From contig NZ_JAUSZI010000002.1 in NCBI RefSeq assembly GCF_030817415.1, forward strand, positions 1,178,001 to 1,242,000: a stretch of DNA of 64,000 nucleotides, read 5' to 3'. A model generated the notes under the pieces. The model searched no databases. It saw only the letters and a list, made by a program, of their open reading frames with translations, and was not told the origin of the DNA. The position numbers and the translations under genes are program-made. The stretch is from Streptomyces umbrinus (lineage in GTDB: Bacteria > Actinomycetota > Actinomycetes > Streptomycetales > Streptomycetaceae). Numbering within the stretch: the stretch's first letter is position 1; each line of letters begins with the position of its first letter. Of this stretch, positions 16,994 to 24,517 are shown piece by piece.

Positions 16994-17797
16994 ATGCTGG
17001 GTTCTCTCGACGGCAAGACCGCCCTCGTCACCGGGGCGGGCCAGGGCATCGGACGGGCGATCGCCGTGGAGTTCGCCCGCCAGGGTGCCTCGGCGGTCGC
17101 CGTCGCCGACCGGAACGAGGAAACCGCCGCCGAGACGGCCGGGCTGGTGCGCGCGGCGGGGGCGAAGGCGGAGGCGATCATCTGCGATCTGCGGGTGCGC
17201 GGCGACATCGAGGCGATGGTGACGCGTTCGGCGGAGCGGTTCGACGGACTGGACGTGCTGGTCAACAACGCCGGTGTGATCGAGACCACGTTCACGGCCG
17301 ACCCCGGCCGGAGCGTCGACACACTCGCCGAGGAGGTATGGGACGCGGTCTACGAGGTCAACCTCAAGTCCGCGTGGCTCGCCACCAAGTACGCGGCGCC
17401 GTTCCTGCGCGCTTCCCGGCGCGGCCCGGCCATCGTGAACACGGCGTCCGTCTCCGGTCTCACCGGCTTCCCCAACGCCCCCGCCTACGGCGTCACGAAG
17501 GCGGGTGTCATCCATCTGACCAAGGTCACCGCCGTCGATCTCGCCCCCGTGCGCTGCAACTGCTTCTGCCCCGGCGTCATCGACACACCGCTCGCGCAGG
17601 ACTTCTTCGCGGCGGCCGAGGACCGTGACGCGATGGAACGGGAGCTGACCGCACCGCAGTTGGTGGACCGGCTCGGACGGCCGGAGGAGGTGGCCCGGCT
17701 CGCCAGCTTCCTGGCGTCCGACGACGCGGCGTTCATCACGGGCTCCACGTATGTGATCGACGGCGGCGCGCTGGCCTGGCGCGGCGTCAAGGGCTGA
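16994..17797 (+). CDS. SDR-family oxidoreductase
   Basis: 267 aa from ATG 16994 (MLGSLDGKTALVTGAG); GGGAGCGAACGGC precedes it and the domain starts at once, so the longer frame from 16901 is rejected. Motifs: TGAGQGIGRAIA, VNNAGVIET, a Ser in NTASVSG and catalytic YGVTK. The C-terminus FITGSTYVIDGGA is classical SDR. Followed after 16 bases by a second SDR, probably one transcript. The perfect TetR-type operator directly upstream puts it in the catabolic regulon. Substrate is probably a hydroxyl or keto group on the pathway intermediate, by inference from context only. Confidence 0.9.
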   Translation: MLGSLDGKTALVTGAGQGIGRAIAVEFARQGASAVAVADRNEETAAETAGLVRAAGAKAEAIICDLRVRGDIEAMVTRSAERFDGLDVLVNNAGVIETTFTADPGRSVDTLAEEVWDAVYEVNLKSAWLATKYAAPFLRASRRGPAIVNTASVSGLTGFPNAPAYGVTKAGVIHLTKVTAVDLAPVRCNCFCPGVIDTPLAQDFFAAAEDRDAMERELTAPQLVDRLGRPEEVARLASFLASDDAAFITGSTYVIDGGALAWRGVKG

Positions 17798-17813
17798 GCA
17801 CGTGGGAGACACG

Positions 17814-18563
17814 ATGGAAGCGAGACTGGCCGGCAAGGTGTCGCTGGTGACCGGCGCGACCGGAGGCATCGGCGAAGCGGTCGTACGGCGGCTCGCGGCC
17901 GAGGGCGCCGCGGTGGTGGTGACCGATGTCGACGCGGACCGCTGCGCGAAACTCGCCGAGGAGGTCGGGGGCGGTGCCGTGGGCCTGGCCCTGGACGTCA
18001 CCGACGAGTCGGCCTGGGAGGCGGTCGTCACCCGCGCGACCGCCGAGCTGGGCGGTCTGTCCGTGCTGGTCAACAACGCCGGCATCGCCGCGATGGGCAC
18101 GGTGGAGACGGAGACCCAGGAGACCTGGGACCGGGTCATCGGCGTGACCCAGACCGGCGTCTGGCTCGGCATGAAGCACGGCGGCCCGGCCATCGAGCGC
18201 TCCGGCGGCGGCTCGATCGTCAACGTCGCGTCGATCTTCGGCACGGTCGGCGGCTTCGGTGCCCAGTTCTCGTATCACGCGGCCAAAGGGGCCGTACGTC
18301 TGATGACGAAGAACGCCGCGCTGCACTGGGCGAAGCGCGGCGTACGGGTCAACTCCCTGCATCCGGGCTTCATCGAGACGCCCCGCTCCCGTGAACTGTG
18401 GCGCGACACGCCCCGGTTGGCCGCCATGCTCGACGGCACCCCGCTCGGCCGCCTCGGCACACCCGAGGAGGTGGCGGCTACCGTCGCGTTCCTCGCCTCC
18501 GACGACGCGAGCTTCATGACCGGCTCGGAGCTGTATGTCGACGGGGGCTGGACGGCGCGATGA
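17814..18563 (+). CDS. SDR-family oxidoreductase
   Basis: 249 aa from ATG 17814 (MEARLAGKVSLVTGAT), with GGGAG seven bases upstream; a GTG at 17802 is the alternative. Motifs: TGATGGIGEAVV, VNNAGIAA, VNVASIFG and catalytic YHAAK. The C-terminus MTGSELYVDGGWTAR is a typical 3-oxoacyl/3-alpha-hydroxysteroid-type SDR end. It is the second gene of the operator-A operon and is followed by a strong hairpin terminator. Substrate unknown. Confidence 0.9.
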   Translation: MEARLAGKVSLVTGATGGIGEAVVRRLAAEGAAVVVTDVDADRCAKLAEEVGGGAVGLALDVTDESAWEAVVTRATAELGGLSVLVNNAGIAAMGTVETETQETWDRVIGVTQTGVWLGMKHGGPAIERSGGGSIVNVASIFGTVGGFGAQFSYHAAKGAVRLMTKNAALHWAKRGVRVNSLHPGFIETPRSRELWRDTPRLAAMLDGTPLGRLGTPEEVAATVAFLASDDASFMTGSELYVDGGWTAR

Positions 18564-18606
18564 GTGGGACCGGGACCTGACCGGGCGGTCCCGTCATACG
18601 GGGTAC

Positions 18607-18657
18607 GGGCCGTGCGGCCCACCGCGCCGCAGCGGGCCACGGTGGGTCGCACGGTCC
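18607..18657. terminator. Strong bidirectional hairpin terminator
   Basis: Arms 18607-18624 and 18640-18657 form an 18-bp stem with two mismatches (left arm GGGCCGTGCGGCCCACCG) and a 15-nt loop. It fills the gap between the convergent SDR and secreted-protein genes. As is usual in Streptomyces there is no U-tract. Confidence 0.75.
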
Positions 18658-18660
18658 GGC

Positions 18661-19146
18661 TCAGCACTGCGGGATCTGGGACTTCCAGGTGCCCGGGCCA
18701 CCCGTGTCCAGGTACCAGTCGTTGACGTAACCGTCGCCGATTCCGTTGTCGACCCGCATCCAGTAGCGGTAGCCGTTGCCGTCCGCGTCCGGGTCGCCGG
18801 TGGTCCAGCAGATGAGGCCCAGTTGGTCCCCGTTTTGGTACTGCCCGAAGACGGGCGACTTCGCGGCCCCGTAGCTCGGGCCGGTGCGTACGGCCAGGTG
18901 GGAGCCCGCGTCGATGCCGGTGACGTACGCGCAGTTGGTCCGGTCGCCCGAGATGCTGCACTGGTGGATGGCGGCGCCCGCCCGGCCGGCTCCGCCGACC
19001 ACTGCCAAGGCCGCGGCGGTCAGCACGGCGCCGGTGGCGGCGAGCGCACGCAGACGCCGCCTGGGCCGCGTCCGCGGGTCCGACGACTGCGCCTGGTCCG
19101 ACGAGTGCGCCTGGTTCGACGAGTGCGCCTGGTTCGACTGCTTCAT
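18661..19146 (-). CDS. Secreted four-Cys small protein, SH3-like (paralogue 1)
   Basis: 161 aa with a basic N-terminus, a hydrophobic signal segment (ALAATGAVLTAAALAVVGG) and cleavage expected near GRAGAA. The mature part holds four Cys: HQC, NCAYV, ICWTTGDPDADGNGYRYW and the C-terminal PQC. NGYRYWMRVDNGIGDGYV followed by YVNDWYLDTGGPGTWK resembles bacterial SH3-type beta-barrels. The adjacent gene encodes a close paralogue with the same four Cys. The start is an ATG in a stretch of 18-nt repeats, so the leader may be variable. Inferred: an extracellular disulphide-bonded protein; role unknown. Confidence 0.75.
   Translation of the reverse strand: MKQSNQAHSSNQAHSSDQAQSSDPRTRPRRRLRALAATGAVLTAAALAVVGGAGRAGAAIHQCSISGDRTNCAYVTGIDAGSHLAVRTGPSYGAAKSPVFGQYQNGDQLGLICWTTGDPDADGNGYRYWMRVDNGIGDGYVNDWYLDTGGPGTWKSQIPQC
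19082..19135 (-). repeat. Three 18-nt tandem repeats in the leader of the secreted protein gene
   Basis: Units starting GACGACTGCGCC or GACGAGTGCGCC repeat three times (plus strand), encoding SNQAHS, SNQAHS and SDQAQS before the signal peptide. The extra residues lie ahead of the Arg-rich part of the leader and probably arose by recent slippage. Confidence 0.9.
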
Positions 19147-19174
19147 GAGGGGTCCTTCCGTGGGGTCGGCGGGG

Positions 19175-19594
19175 TCAGCACTGGTGGATCAGCGGCTTCC
19201 AGGTGCCAGGGCCGCCGGTGTCGAGATACCAGTCGTTGACGTAGCCGCTGGCGCTCCCCGTGGAGACCTTCATCCAGTAGCGGTAGCCGTGGCCGTCCGC
19301 GTCCGGGTCGCCGGTGGTCCAGCAGTTGACCTCCAGCCACTGCCCGTTGCCCCAACGGGCCACCGGCGTCGCGCCGTAGTTGGGTGCGGTACGCATCACC
19401 AGGGCCGAGCCCGGGTCGATGCCGGTCACCTGGGCGCAACGGGCCGGGTCACCCGGGCCTGCGCCGGGGCACGGACGCGGCGCTGCCTGGGCGGGCGTGG
19501 CCGCGAGCAGCCCGGCCCCGGCGAGCAGGACGGTGGCCGCCCCCGCGACGGCCGCCGAGCCTCTTCGGGACCTGAGTAGCCGTGACGTCAGCAT
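19175..19594 (-). CDS. Secreted four-Cys small protein, SH3-like (paralogue 2)
   Basis: 139 aa from the ATG at 19594 (MLTSRLLRSRRGSAAVAG), giving a compact signal peptide ending TPAQA-AP; the longer frame from 19654 is rejected. Mature Cys residues match paralogue 1: RPC, RCAQV, NCWTTGDPDADGHGYRYW and IHQC. YVNDWYLDTGGPGTWK is identical to its neighbour. Tandem duplication is evident; the copies differ most around the first Cys pair and the loops. Nothing nearby indicates a function, though inhibitors or wall-associated proteins of this size are common in Streptomyces. Confidence 0.8.
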   Translation of the reverse strand: MLTSRLLRSRRGSAAVAGAATVLLAGAGLLAATPAQAAPRPCPGAGPGDPARCAQVTGIDPGSALVMRTAPNYGATPVARWGNGQWLEVNCWTTGDPDADGHGYRYWMKVSTGSASGYVNDWYLDTGGPGTWKPLIHQC

Positions 19595-19705
19595 CGGTTC
19601 CTCCGTTCGATGGTCATGGTCATCGACCTTGGCATCCAACGGGGACGGGCACATCCTGTGATGTCTCAGGGTGCTGGCGCGGCCTGTTCGGCGAGGGCCC
19701 GCCCG

Positions 19706-20764
19706 CTAGGCAGTGGCGGTGACGACGGCGTACAGGTCGACGCCGTCCTCCTCCGTGCGGCGCGCACGGCCGTCGGCCACCAGGACGTCCAGGTGTGCCG
19801 CGGTCTCGCTGACGGCGAGCATCTGGTTGAACGGGGTGAGGTCGGCGAAGGCCACCTTGCGCCGGGTCCAGCCCAACTCCCCCGCCACGGCATGGGCGTT
19901 GAGCGTACGGTCGCCGAGAACCGTGAGCGTCTCGGTGAGCCGGTCGTCGTGGTGGGCCAGCAGTTCGCCGACGCGTGCGTGGACGCTGTCGCCGACCGGG
20001 CCGTGCGCGGGCAGCAGCCGGGCGTCGGAGAGGGTGGTCATCAGCCGCAGCGAGGCGAGGTAGTCGCCCAACGGCAGTGTGCCGCCGCCGAGTTCGAAGC
20101 CGATGGAGGGCGTGATGTGCGGCAGCACGTGGTCCCCGGAGAACAGCAGGCCCCGGGCCCGGTCGAGGTAGACGACATGTCCGCGGGTGTGGCCGGGAGT
20201 GGGGACGACCGTCAACCTTGCTTCCCCGAACCGGAGTTCCTCGCTTTCCAGCCAGCGGTCCGGTGCCTCCCACACGCTCGGGTCGAAGCCGCCGTGGTCC
20301 ATCGCGGCGATGCGCTCGGCGAGTTCGTGGGCACCGGCCCGGTGAAGCGTCCGAAGTGAGCCGACCGGCTGGTCCGTACGCAGTTCCCCGAGCAGTTCCA
20401 GGCCGCGGCGCTCGCCGGAGCCCAGGTAGACCCGGGAGCCGAGCAGTCTGCGCAGTTCGACGGCCTGGGTGTAGTGGTCACGGTGGATGTGGGTGACCAG
20501 GACGTGGCTGATCGCGCCGAGGTCGTGACCGAGCCCGCCCAGCGCGTCCTCAAGTGCCCTGCGGGACTCGGGGATCGACCATCCCCCGTCGATCAGGACC
20601 ACCCCTTCCGTCAGCCCTTCGAGGGCGTAGACGTTGACGGCCCGCAGTCCGTCGTCCGGCAGCGGCAGCGGGATGCGGTGGACGCCGGGACGTACGGTCT
20701 CGGCTCCTGCCTCGGCCCACCTGCCGCGGTCGAAGCGGGTGACACGGGTCGTGGGGGTGGTCAT
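19706..20764 (-). CDS. Metallo-beta-lactamase-fold hydrolase
   Basis: 352 aa from the ATG at 20764, which overlaps the ligase stop as ATGA and follows AAGGAG. The metal site VLVTHIHRDHYTQAV (HxHxDH) is near residue 90, with later ligands in PTPGHTRGHVVYLD and LLFSGDHVLPH. The C-terminal ALPAHGP-like segment reads RLLPAHGPVGDS, followed by a helical tail common in this group. Known: binuclear Zn hydrolases including thioesterases and lactonases. Last gene of the operator-B operon after an acyl-CoA ligase, so hydrolysis of a CoA thioester or lactone intermediate is a reasonable guess. Confidence 0.88.
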   Translation of the reverse strand: MTTPTTRVTRFDRGRWAEAGAETVRPGVHRIPLPLPDDGLRAVNVYALEGLTEGVVLIDGGWSIPESRRALEDALGGLGHDLGAISHVLVTHIHRDHYTQAVELRRLLGSRVYLGSGERRGLELLGELRTDQPVGSLRTLHRAGAHELAERIAAMDHGGFDPSVWEAPDRWLESEELRFGEARLTVVPTPGHTRGHVVYLDRARGLLFSGDHVLPHITPSIGFELGGGTLPLGDYLASLRLMTTLSDARLLPAHGPVGDSVHARVGELLAHHDDRLTETLTVLGDRTLNAHAVAGELGWTRRKVAFADLTPFNQMLAVSETAAHLDVLVADGRARRTEEDGVDLYAVVTATA

Positions 20765-22359
20765 GCATCTCCTTGACGAGGCTGTCCCTGCTCCGACTCC
20801 GGCTTCGGCGTCGGTTCCTGCGTCGACGTCGGTTCCTGCGTCGGCGTCGGTTCCGGCTCTGCGGAAAGCCGTGCGTGCAGTTCGCGTGCGAGTTCTCGGG
20901 CTCCCGACCGGTCGAGCTTGCCGACGGTCGTCTGCGGCAACTCGCTCACGGCGAAAGCGAATTCGGGCCACTTGGCCTTGGACAGGCCGGTGCCGGCGAG
21001 GTGTGCGGTGATCTCGTCGAGGCCGAGTGCCTCGCCGCCGTCCTCGGGCACGACCAGGACGGCGGCGCGTTCGCCGAGCAGCGGGTCCGGTACGGGTGCC
21101 ACGCAGACGCGGGCCACCGACGGGTGCCCGGCGACTGCGCGCTCGATCTCGGTGATGTCGAGGTTGCGGCCGCCGCGGATGATGACGTCCTTCTCGCGGC
21201 CCATGATGGTGACCGTGCCGTCGTCGCCGGTCATGAGCAGGTCCCCGGTGGGGAAGAAGCCGTCCGGGGTGAGGGTGGGCGGCTCGACCTTGCCGTCGCG
21301 GGCGTAGCCGAGGAAGAGGGAGGGACCGCGGACCTCGGCCCGGCCCGTCCGGCCGGGGCCCAGGACCGTTCCGTCCGGTGCGACCGCACGCAGTTCGGTG
21401 CCGGGGAAGGGCCGGCCGTCGCGGTCCAGGCGGAGCTCCTCTGGGTCCTCGGGTCGCGGCGAGGTGTGTCCCAGGCACTCGGACATGCCGAACACCCGCA
21501 GGATCCTCGTACCGAGGGAGCGTTCGGCACGGGCGAGCGCGCCGCGGTCCATGGGGCCGCCTCCGACGGTGATCGAGCGGACCCCTTCGAGGACACGCGA
21601 TCCTGCCGCCGCCGAGCCCATCTGGAGGGCCATGGTCGGCACGCACATGGTCCACCGGACGTCGTGGGCCGCCATCCGCGCCAGTGCCTCCTCGCGGTCC
21701 CATCGTCCGCTCAGGACGAGCGGTCCGCCGAGCATGAGCGCCATGCATACGCCGAAGCAGTACGCGGCGGTGGAGGAGAGGGGGACGACGGCGGCCACCG
21801 CGTCACCGTCGCGCAGCCCGTTGATGTCGGCGGTGCTGGAGCACGCGTACCGCAGCGCGCTCTCGGACTGGACGACGCCCTTGGGCCGTCCGGTCGAGCC
21901 GGAGGTGAGGCCGATGAGGGCGCCCCCGGACCAGCGGGAGACGTCGCGCGGGCCGCGGCCTGCGAGGACCGTCCAGCCGTCCAGGGCCTCGGTCTGCCAC
22001 GCGCCGGGTAGACCCTCCCGGCCGTGCCACTCCTGGAGGGCGGCCGGCTCGGCGATCACGACGTCGGGGCGGATGTCCTCCAGGGCGGCGGCGAACTCCG
22101 CCCGGGTCGTATGCCGGTTGACCAGGGCCAGGACACCGCCGGTCATCCCCACGGCGAGGGTCGCCGCCACCGTGCGCCAGGTGTTGTCGGCCTGGAGGAG
22201 GACCGTGCCCCCGGGTGTTCCGTCAGGTGTCATGGTGTCGGCCAGGTCGGCCGCGCGCGCCAGGAGTTCGCGCGCGCTGTGCGGTCCGGCGTCGTCGATG
22301 ACGGCCGTGAAGTCGGCCTTCTCGGCCCGCTCCTGAAAAGCTCGTACTGTCTGTCGCAT
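20761..22359 (-). CDS. Acyl-CoA ligase (AMP-forming, class I adenylate-forming enzyme)
   Basis: 532 aa from the ATG at 22359 (MRQTVRAFQERAEK), which GAGGAAGCGG precedes. The frame continues far upstream through a 9-bp repeat and is not the real start. AMP/ATP loop GLTSGSTGRPKGVVQ; core FFPTGDLLMTGDDG; catalytic Lys in PQTTVGKLDRSG. The tail is low-complexity (EPTPTQEPTSTQEPTPKP). Known: activates carboxylic acids to acyl-CoA through acyl-AMP. This is the likely entry enzyme for the whole catabolic island, since the other operons encode acyl-CoA enzymes. The acid it uses is not deducible from sequence alone. Confidence 0.9.
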   Translation of the reverse strand: MRQTVRAFQERAEKADFTAVIDDAGPHSARELLARAADLADTMTPDGTPGGTVLLQADNTWRTVAATLAVGMTGGVLALVNRHTTRAEFAAALEDIRPDVVIAEPAALQEWHGREGLPGAWQTEALDGWTVLAGRGPRDVSRWSGGALIGLTSGSTGRPKGVVQSESALRYACSSTADINGLRDGDAVAAVVPLSSTAAYCFGVCMALMLGGPLVLSGRWDREEALARMAAHDVRWTMCVPTMALQMGSAAAGSRVLEGVRSITVGGGPMDRGALARAERSLGTRILRVFGMSECLGHTSPRPEDPEELRLDRDGRPFPGTELRAVAPDGTVLGPGRTGRAEVRGPSLFLGYARDGKVEPPTLTPDGFFPTGDLLMTGDDGTVTIMGREKDVIIRGGRNLDITEIERAVAGHPSVARVCVAPVPDPLLGERAAVLVVPEDGGEALGLDEITAHLAGTGLSKAKWPEFAFAVSELPQTTVGKLDRSGARELARELHARLSAEPEPTPTQEPTSTQEPTPKPESEQGQPRQGDA

Positions 22360-22438
22360 CCGCTTCCTCGCCTCGTCGCGCGAAAGGTGGTGATGTCCGT
22401 TCCCGCCGGCCGGCCCGCCCGCCGACGCGCCCGGCCCA

Positions 22439-22501
22439 CTCGGCCCGCTCAGCCCGCTCAGCCCGCTCAGCCCGCTCAGCCCGCTCAGCCCGCTCAGCCC
22501 G
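22439..22501. repeat. 9-bp tandem repeat, seven units
   Basis: One variant unit CTCGGCCCG followed by six copies of CTCAGCCCG. On the minus strand each unit contains a TGA, and the first one reached is the stop of the EthD-like gene, so the array begins at that stop and extends into the 134-bp gap before the ligase. In another frame it reads Leu-Ser-Gly repeats, which creates a false N-terminal extension of the ligase. Confidence 0.9.
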
Positions 22502-22814
22502 CGAGCATGTCCTTCTCGCCGCCCATGACCGCGATCCGGCGGCCCTTCATGTCGCCGACCTGGGCGACGGCCGCCGCCCATTCGGGGCTGTCGAGGGCCT
22601 TGCGCAGGTCATCCGCGGTGTCGAAGCCCAGGATGGAGACGCCGTCCCAGCCCTCGGAGCGCGGCTCGAGAGCCGTGTCGATCTCGGTGTGTCGCCAGGA
22701 CCTGAGACCGGGCAGGGTGCGCGTCAGTTCGGCATGGTCGCCGCGCCACCAGTCGATGAACCGCTCATGGGTCCAGTCGGACGGCCGGGCGGCCATCAGC
22801 ACGAGGTTGTACAT
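22494..22814 (-). CDS. EthD-domain protein
   Basis: 106 aa starting MYNLVLMAARPSDWTHERFI with GAGGAG upstream. The opening, with FIDWWRGDHAELTRTLPGLRSW, is the EthD/dimeric alpha-beta barrel pattern (first strand, conserved Trp and His). Known: EthD-like proteins occur in degradation operons and polyketide clusters; some act as cyclases or accessory proteins, but most have no proven activity. Third gene of the operator-B operon between SnoaL-like proteins and the acyl-CoA ligase. The stop codon lies in a 9-bp tandem repeat. Confidence 0.8.
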   Translation of the reverse strand: MYNLVLMAARPSDWTHERFIDWWRGDHAELTRTLPGLRSWRHTEIDTALEPRSEGWDGVSILGFDTADDLRKALDSPEWAAAVAQVGDMKGRRIAVMGGEKDMLAG

Positions 22815-22860
22815 CGTCGCTCCTCACAGTTCTCGGGCTTCTCGGGCTTGCCGGAACTCC

Positions 22861-23280
22861 TCAGGTGAACAGCACGGAGGGCGAGCGCCCGATGAGCAGC
22901 CGTCGCACCCGGCCCGTGCCGGTCAGGCGCGCGGAGGCCACGAAGGTCGCCTCCAGCTCACCGTGGCGCCGTACCTCGCCCAGGAACAGCTCGTCCAGGC
23001 CGACGGTGCTCGCGGAGAGCACGTGGTGGGTGCGGACGCCCACCTCGCGCTGGGCGAGGTAGCCCTCCATCTCGGCCCGGCCGCCGTGGAAGTCGGTCGC
23101 GCCGTCGCCGCCGGTGGAGAACAGGATGGCGAACGAGAAGTCGTCGCTGATCAGGTCGATGATCCGGTCGGCGTCCTCGCTGTCAAGGATCGCGAACCAG
23201 GTCGTCAGGAAAGAGGCGCCGGGCTGCGGAGCGGCAGGCTGGGAAGCAGCGGCCCCGGAGGCGCGCGACTGTGTGGTCAT
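22861..23280 (-). CDS. SnoaL/NTF2-like protein
   Basis: 139 aa from the ATG at 23280, overlapping the previous stop as ATGA. After a low-complexity N-terminus (AAASQPAAPQPG), TTWFAILDSEDADRIIDLIS and DDFSFAILFSTGG form the first helices and strand of an NTF2-like alpha+beta barrel; GRAEMEGYLAQRE follows. Known: the fold houses cyclases, dehydratases, isomerases and binding proteins, so activity cannot be assigned. It is paired with a second NTF2-like protein, suggesting a heterodimer. Confidence 0.78.
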   Translation of the reverse strand: MTTQSRASGAAASQPAAPQPGASFLTTWFAILDSEDADRIIDLISDDFSFAILFSTGGDGATDFHGGRAEMEGYLAQREVGVRTHHVLSASTVGLDELFLGEVRRHGELEATFVASARLTGTGRVRRLLIGRSPSVLFT

Positions 23281-23627
23281 GGCCGGTCCACCAGGTCGAA
23301 GTCGGTGGTGAAGAAGGACTGGTAGCGCGCCATCAGCCCGGCCGGCGAGATCTGCGCGGCGGAGAGGAAGGCGCCCGCCGTCACACCCTTCTCGACCACG
23401 AAGCCGTACACCGTCTCGACGTCGCCGTCGACCGCGGACCGCACGATCTCGTGGGTACGGTCCACCGCGGCGCGCCCTGCGATGTAGCCGGCGAAGTCCT
23501 CGCGGGACTTCCCGGTCCGCTGTCCGCCGGGAAGCGCGATGAGGAAGCGGAAGTCGGGCTCCAGGAGTTCCAGGGCCTTGTCGGGATCCTGGCCGTCCAT
23601 GGCGGCCATGTATGCGCGAAGCACCAT
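23277..23627 (-). CDS. SnoaL/NTF2-like protein
   Basis: 116 aa beginning MVLRAYMAAMDGQDPDKALE, followed by LLEPDFRFLIALPGGQRTGK and REDFAGYIAGR, an NTF2-like fold. It is the first gene of a five-gene operon (SnoaL-like, SnoaL-like, EthD, acyl-CoA ligase, metallo-hydrolase) and has the TetR-type site B 50-68 bp upstream of its ATG. In steroid and terpenoid catabolism such proteins can be isomerases or hydratases; that is context, not proof. Confidence 0.8.
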   Translation of the reverse strand: MVLRAYMAAMDGQDPDKALELLEPDFRFLIALPGGQRTGKSREDFAGYIAGRAAVDRTHEIVRSAVDGDVETVYGFVVEKGVTAGAFLSAAQISPAGLMARYQSFFTTDFDLVDRP

Positions 23628-23676
23628 GCTGATCGTTCTCCTCAGCGTTCCTGTCAGCGTTCCCGTGTCTAAAACA

Positions 23677-23695
23677 ACCTGAGTTCACTTCAGTT
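23677..23695. promoter_or_regulatory. TetR-type operator, site B
   Basis: Plus strand ACCTGAGTTCACTTCAGTT, a 7-5-7 inverted repeat like site A with two mismatches in the left arm. It lies upstream of the SnoaL-SnoaL-EthD-ligase-hydrolase operon and downstream of the TetR gene, both on the minus strand. Confidence 0.65.
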
Positions 23696-23757
23696 TGAAT
23701 GTAAGGCGGGCGTCCCGCCCCCGGCAAGAGGCGGGACGTGGCCGGCAGCCGGGACTA

Positions 23758-24384
23758 CTACTCGGCGACCATGCGCACCACGCATCCTTCGATCATGTCG
23801 CTGATCTCCGGGAGCGGGATCGCTCCGCTCGGGCGGTACCAGCGCCAGACGCTCACGATCATTCCGAGGACGGCGAGCCCAAGGGTGTGCGCGTCCCGGA
23901 CCGGGAAGGCGCCCTTGGACATGCCGCGCATCAGCAGGTTCGTCCAGTCCCGCTCGACCATCTGCACCAGTTGGCGGGCCGCGACGCGCTCGGTCTCCTC
24001 GCGCTTGGACTTCCGCGGGGTGGCGAGCAGGGACATGTTGGCCTGCAGGATGCGCATCTGGCGGATCTCCTGCTCGGTGACCGCGAAGGCGGTACGGACA
24101 CCCGCGCGCAGTTCCTCGACCGGCTCCGACTTCCCGGCCGTGGCCTCGACGAACATGTCGTGGGAGCGCTGCAGCTCCAGGCGCATGATGGTCAGCAGGC
24201 AGTGGGCCTTGGACTCGAAGTAGTGGTAGAGGGCGGTCTGCCCGATGCCCACCCGGTCGGCGACCTCGGACCACTTCGTGTTCTCGTAGCCGTCCTCCCC
24301 GAACCGCTCCACGGCCGCCACGAGAATCGCGGCCCGCTTGGACCTGGGCCCCTCGTCCGGATCCACGATCCGCGCGCTCACCAT
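23758..24384 (-). CDS. TetR-family regulator, candidate regulator of the catabolic island
   Basis: 208 aa. The N-terminal helix-turn-helix runs RAAILVAAVERFGEDGYENT, then VADRVGIGQTALYHYFESKA, where the recognition helix is TALYHYF. The C-terminal domain (about residues 60-200) is helical with HDMFVEATAGKSEPVEELRA and a KstR2/FadR-like layout. Known: TetR proteins of this type repress fatty-acid or steroid catabolic operons and are released by acyl-CoA. It sits among the operons that share a TGAA-N5-TTCA palindrome, so it is the natural ligand of those sites. A weak, degenerate version (24444-24462) lies before its own gene. Confidence 0.88.
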   Translation of the reverse strand: MVSARIVDPDEGPRSKRAAILVAAVERFGEDGYENTKWSEVADRVGIGQTALYHYFESKAHCLLTIMRLELQRSHDMFVEATAGKSEPVEELRAGVRTAFAVTEQEIRQMRILQANMSLLATPRKSKREETERVAARQLVQMVERDWTNLLMRGMSKGAFPVRDAHTLGLAVLGMIVSVWRWYRPSGAIPLPEISDMIEGCVVRMVAE

Positions 24385-24517
24385 CGTCTCTCCCTCTTCT
24401 CGCCACGACCGGCACCGATCACCGCTCGGGTGTCCGAGAGTAGACCCAAGTTCAAGTCGGTTACGAATGGAAGGCCGGTTGCGAACGAAAGAGGGGCGAC
24501 CGGTCCGGCCCGGGCGC

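Noticed and set aside
22360..22581. N-terminal extension of the acyl-CoA ligase with Leu-Ser-Gly repeats
   Set aside because: It is the 9-bp repeat read in another frame; the ATG at 22359 has a good ribosome binding site and starts the conserved part.
24444..24462. A seventh TetR-type site upstream of the TetR gene
   Set aside because: On the minus strand AACCGACTTGAACTTGGGT matches the consensus only partly and is not a good inverted repeat. Possible, but not counted.
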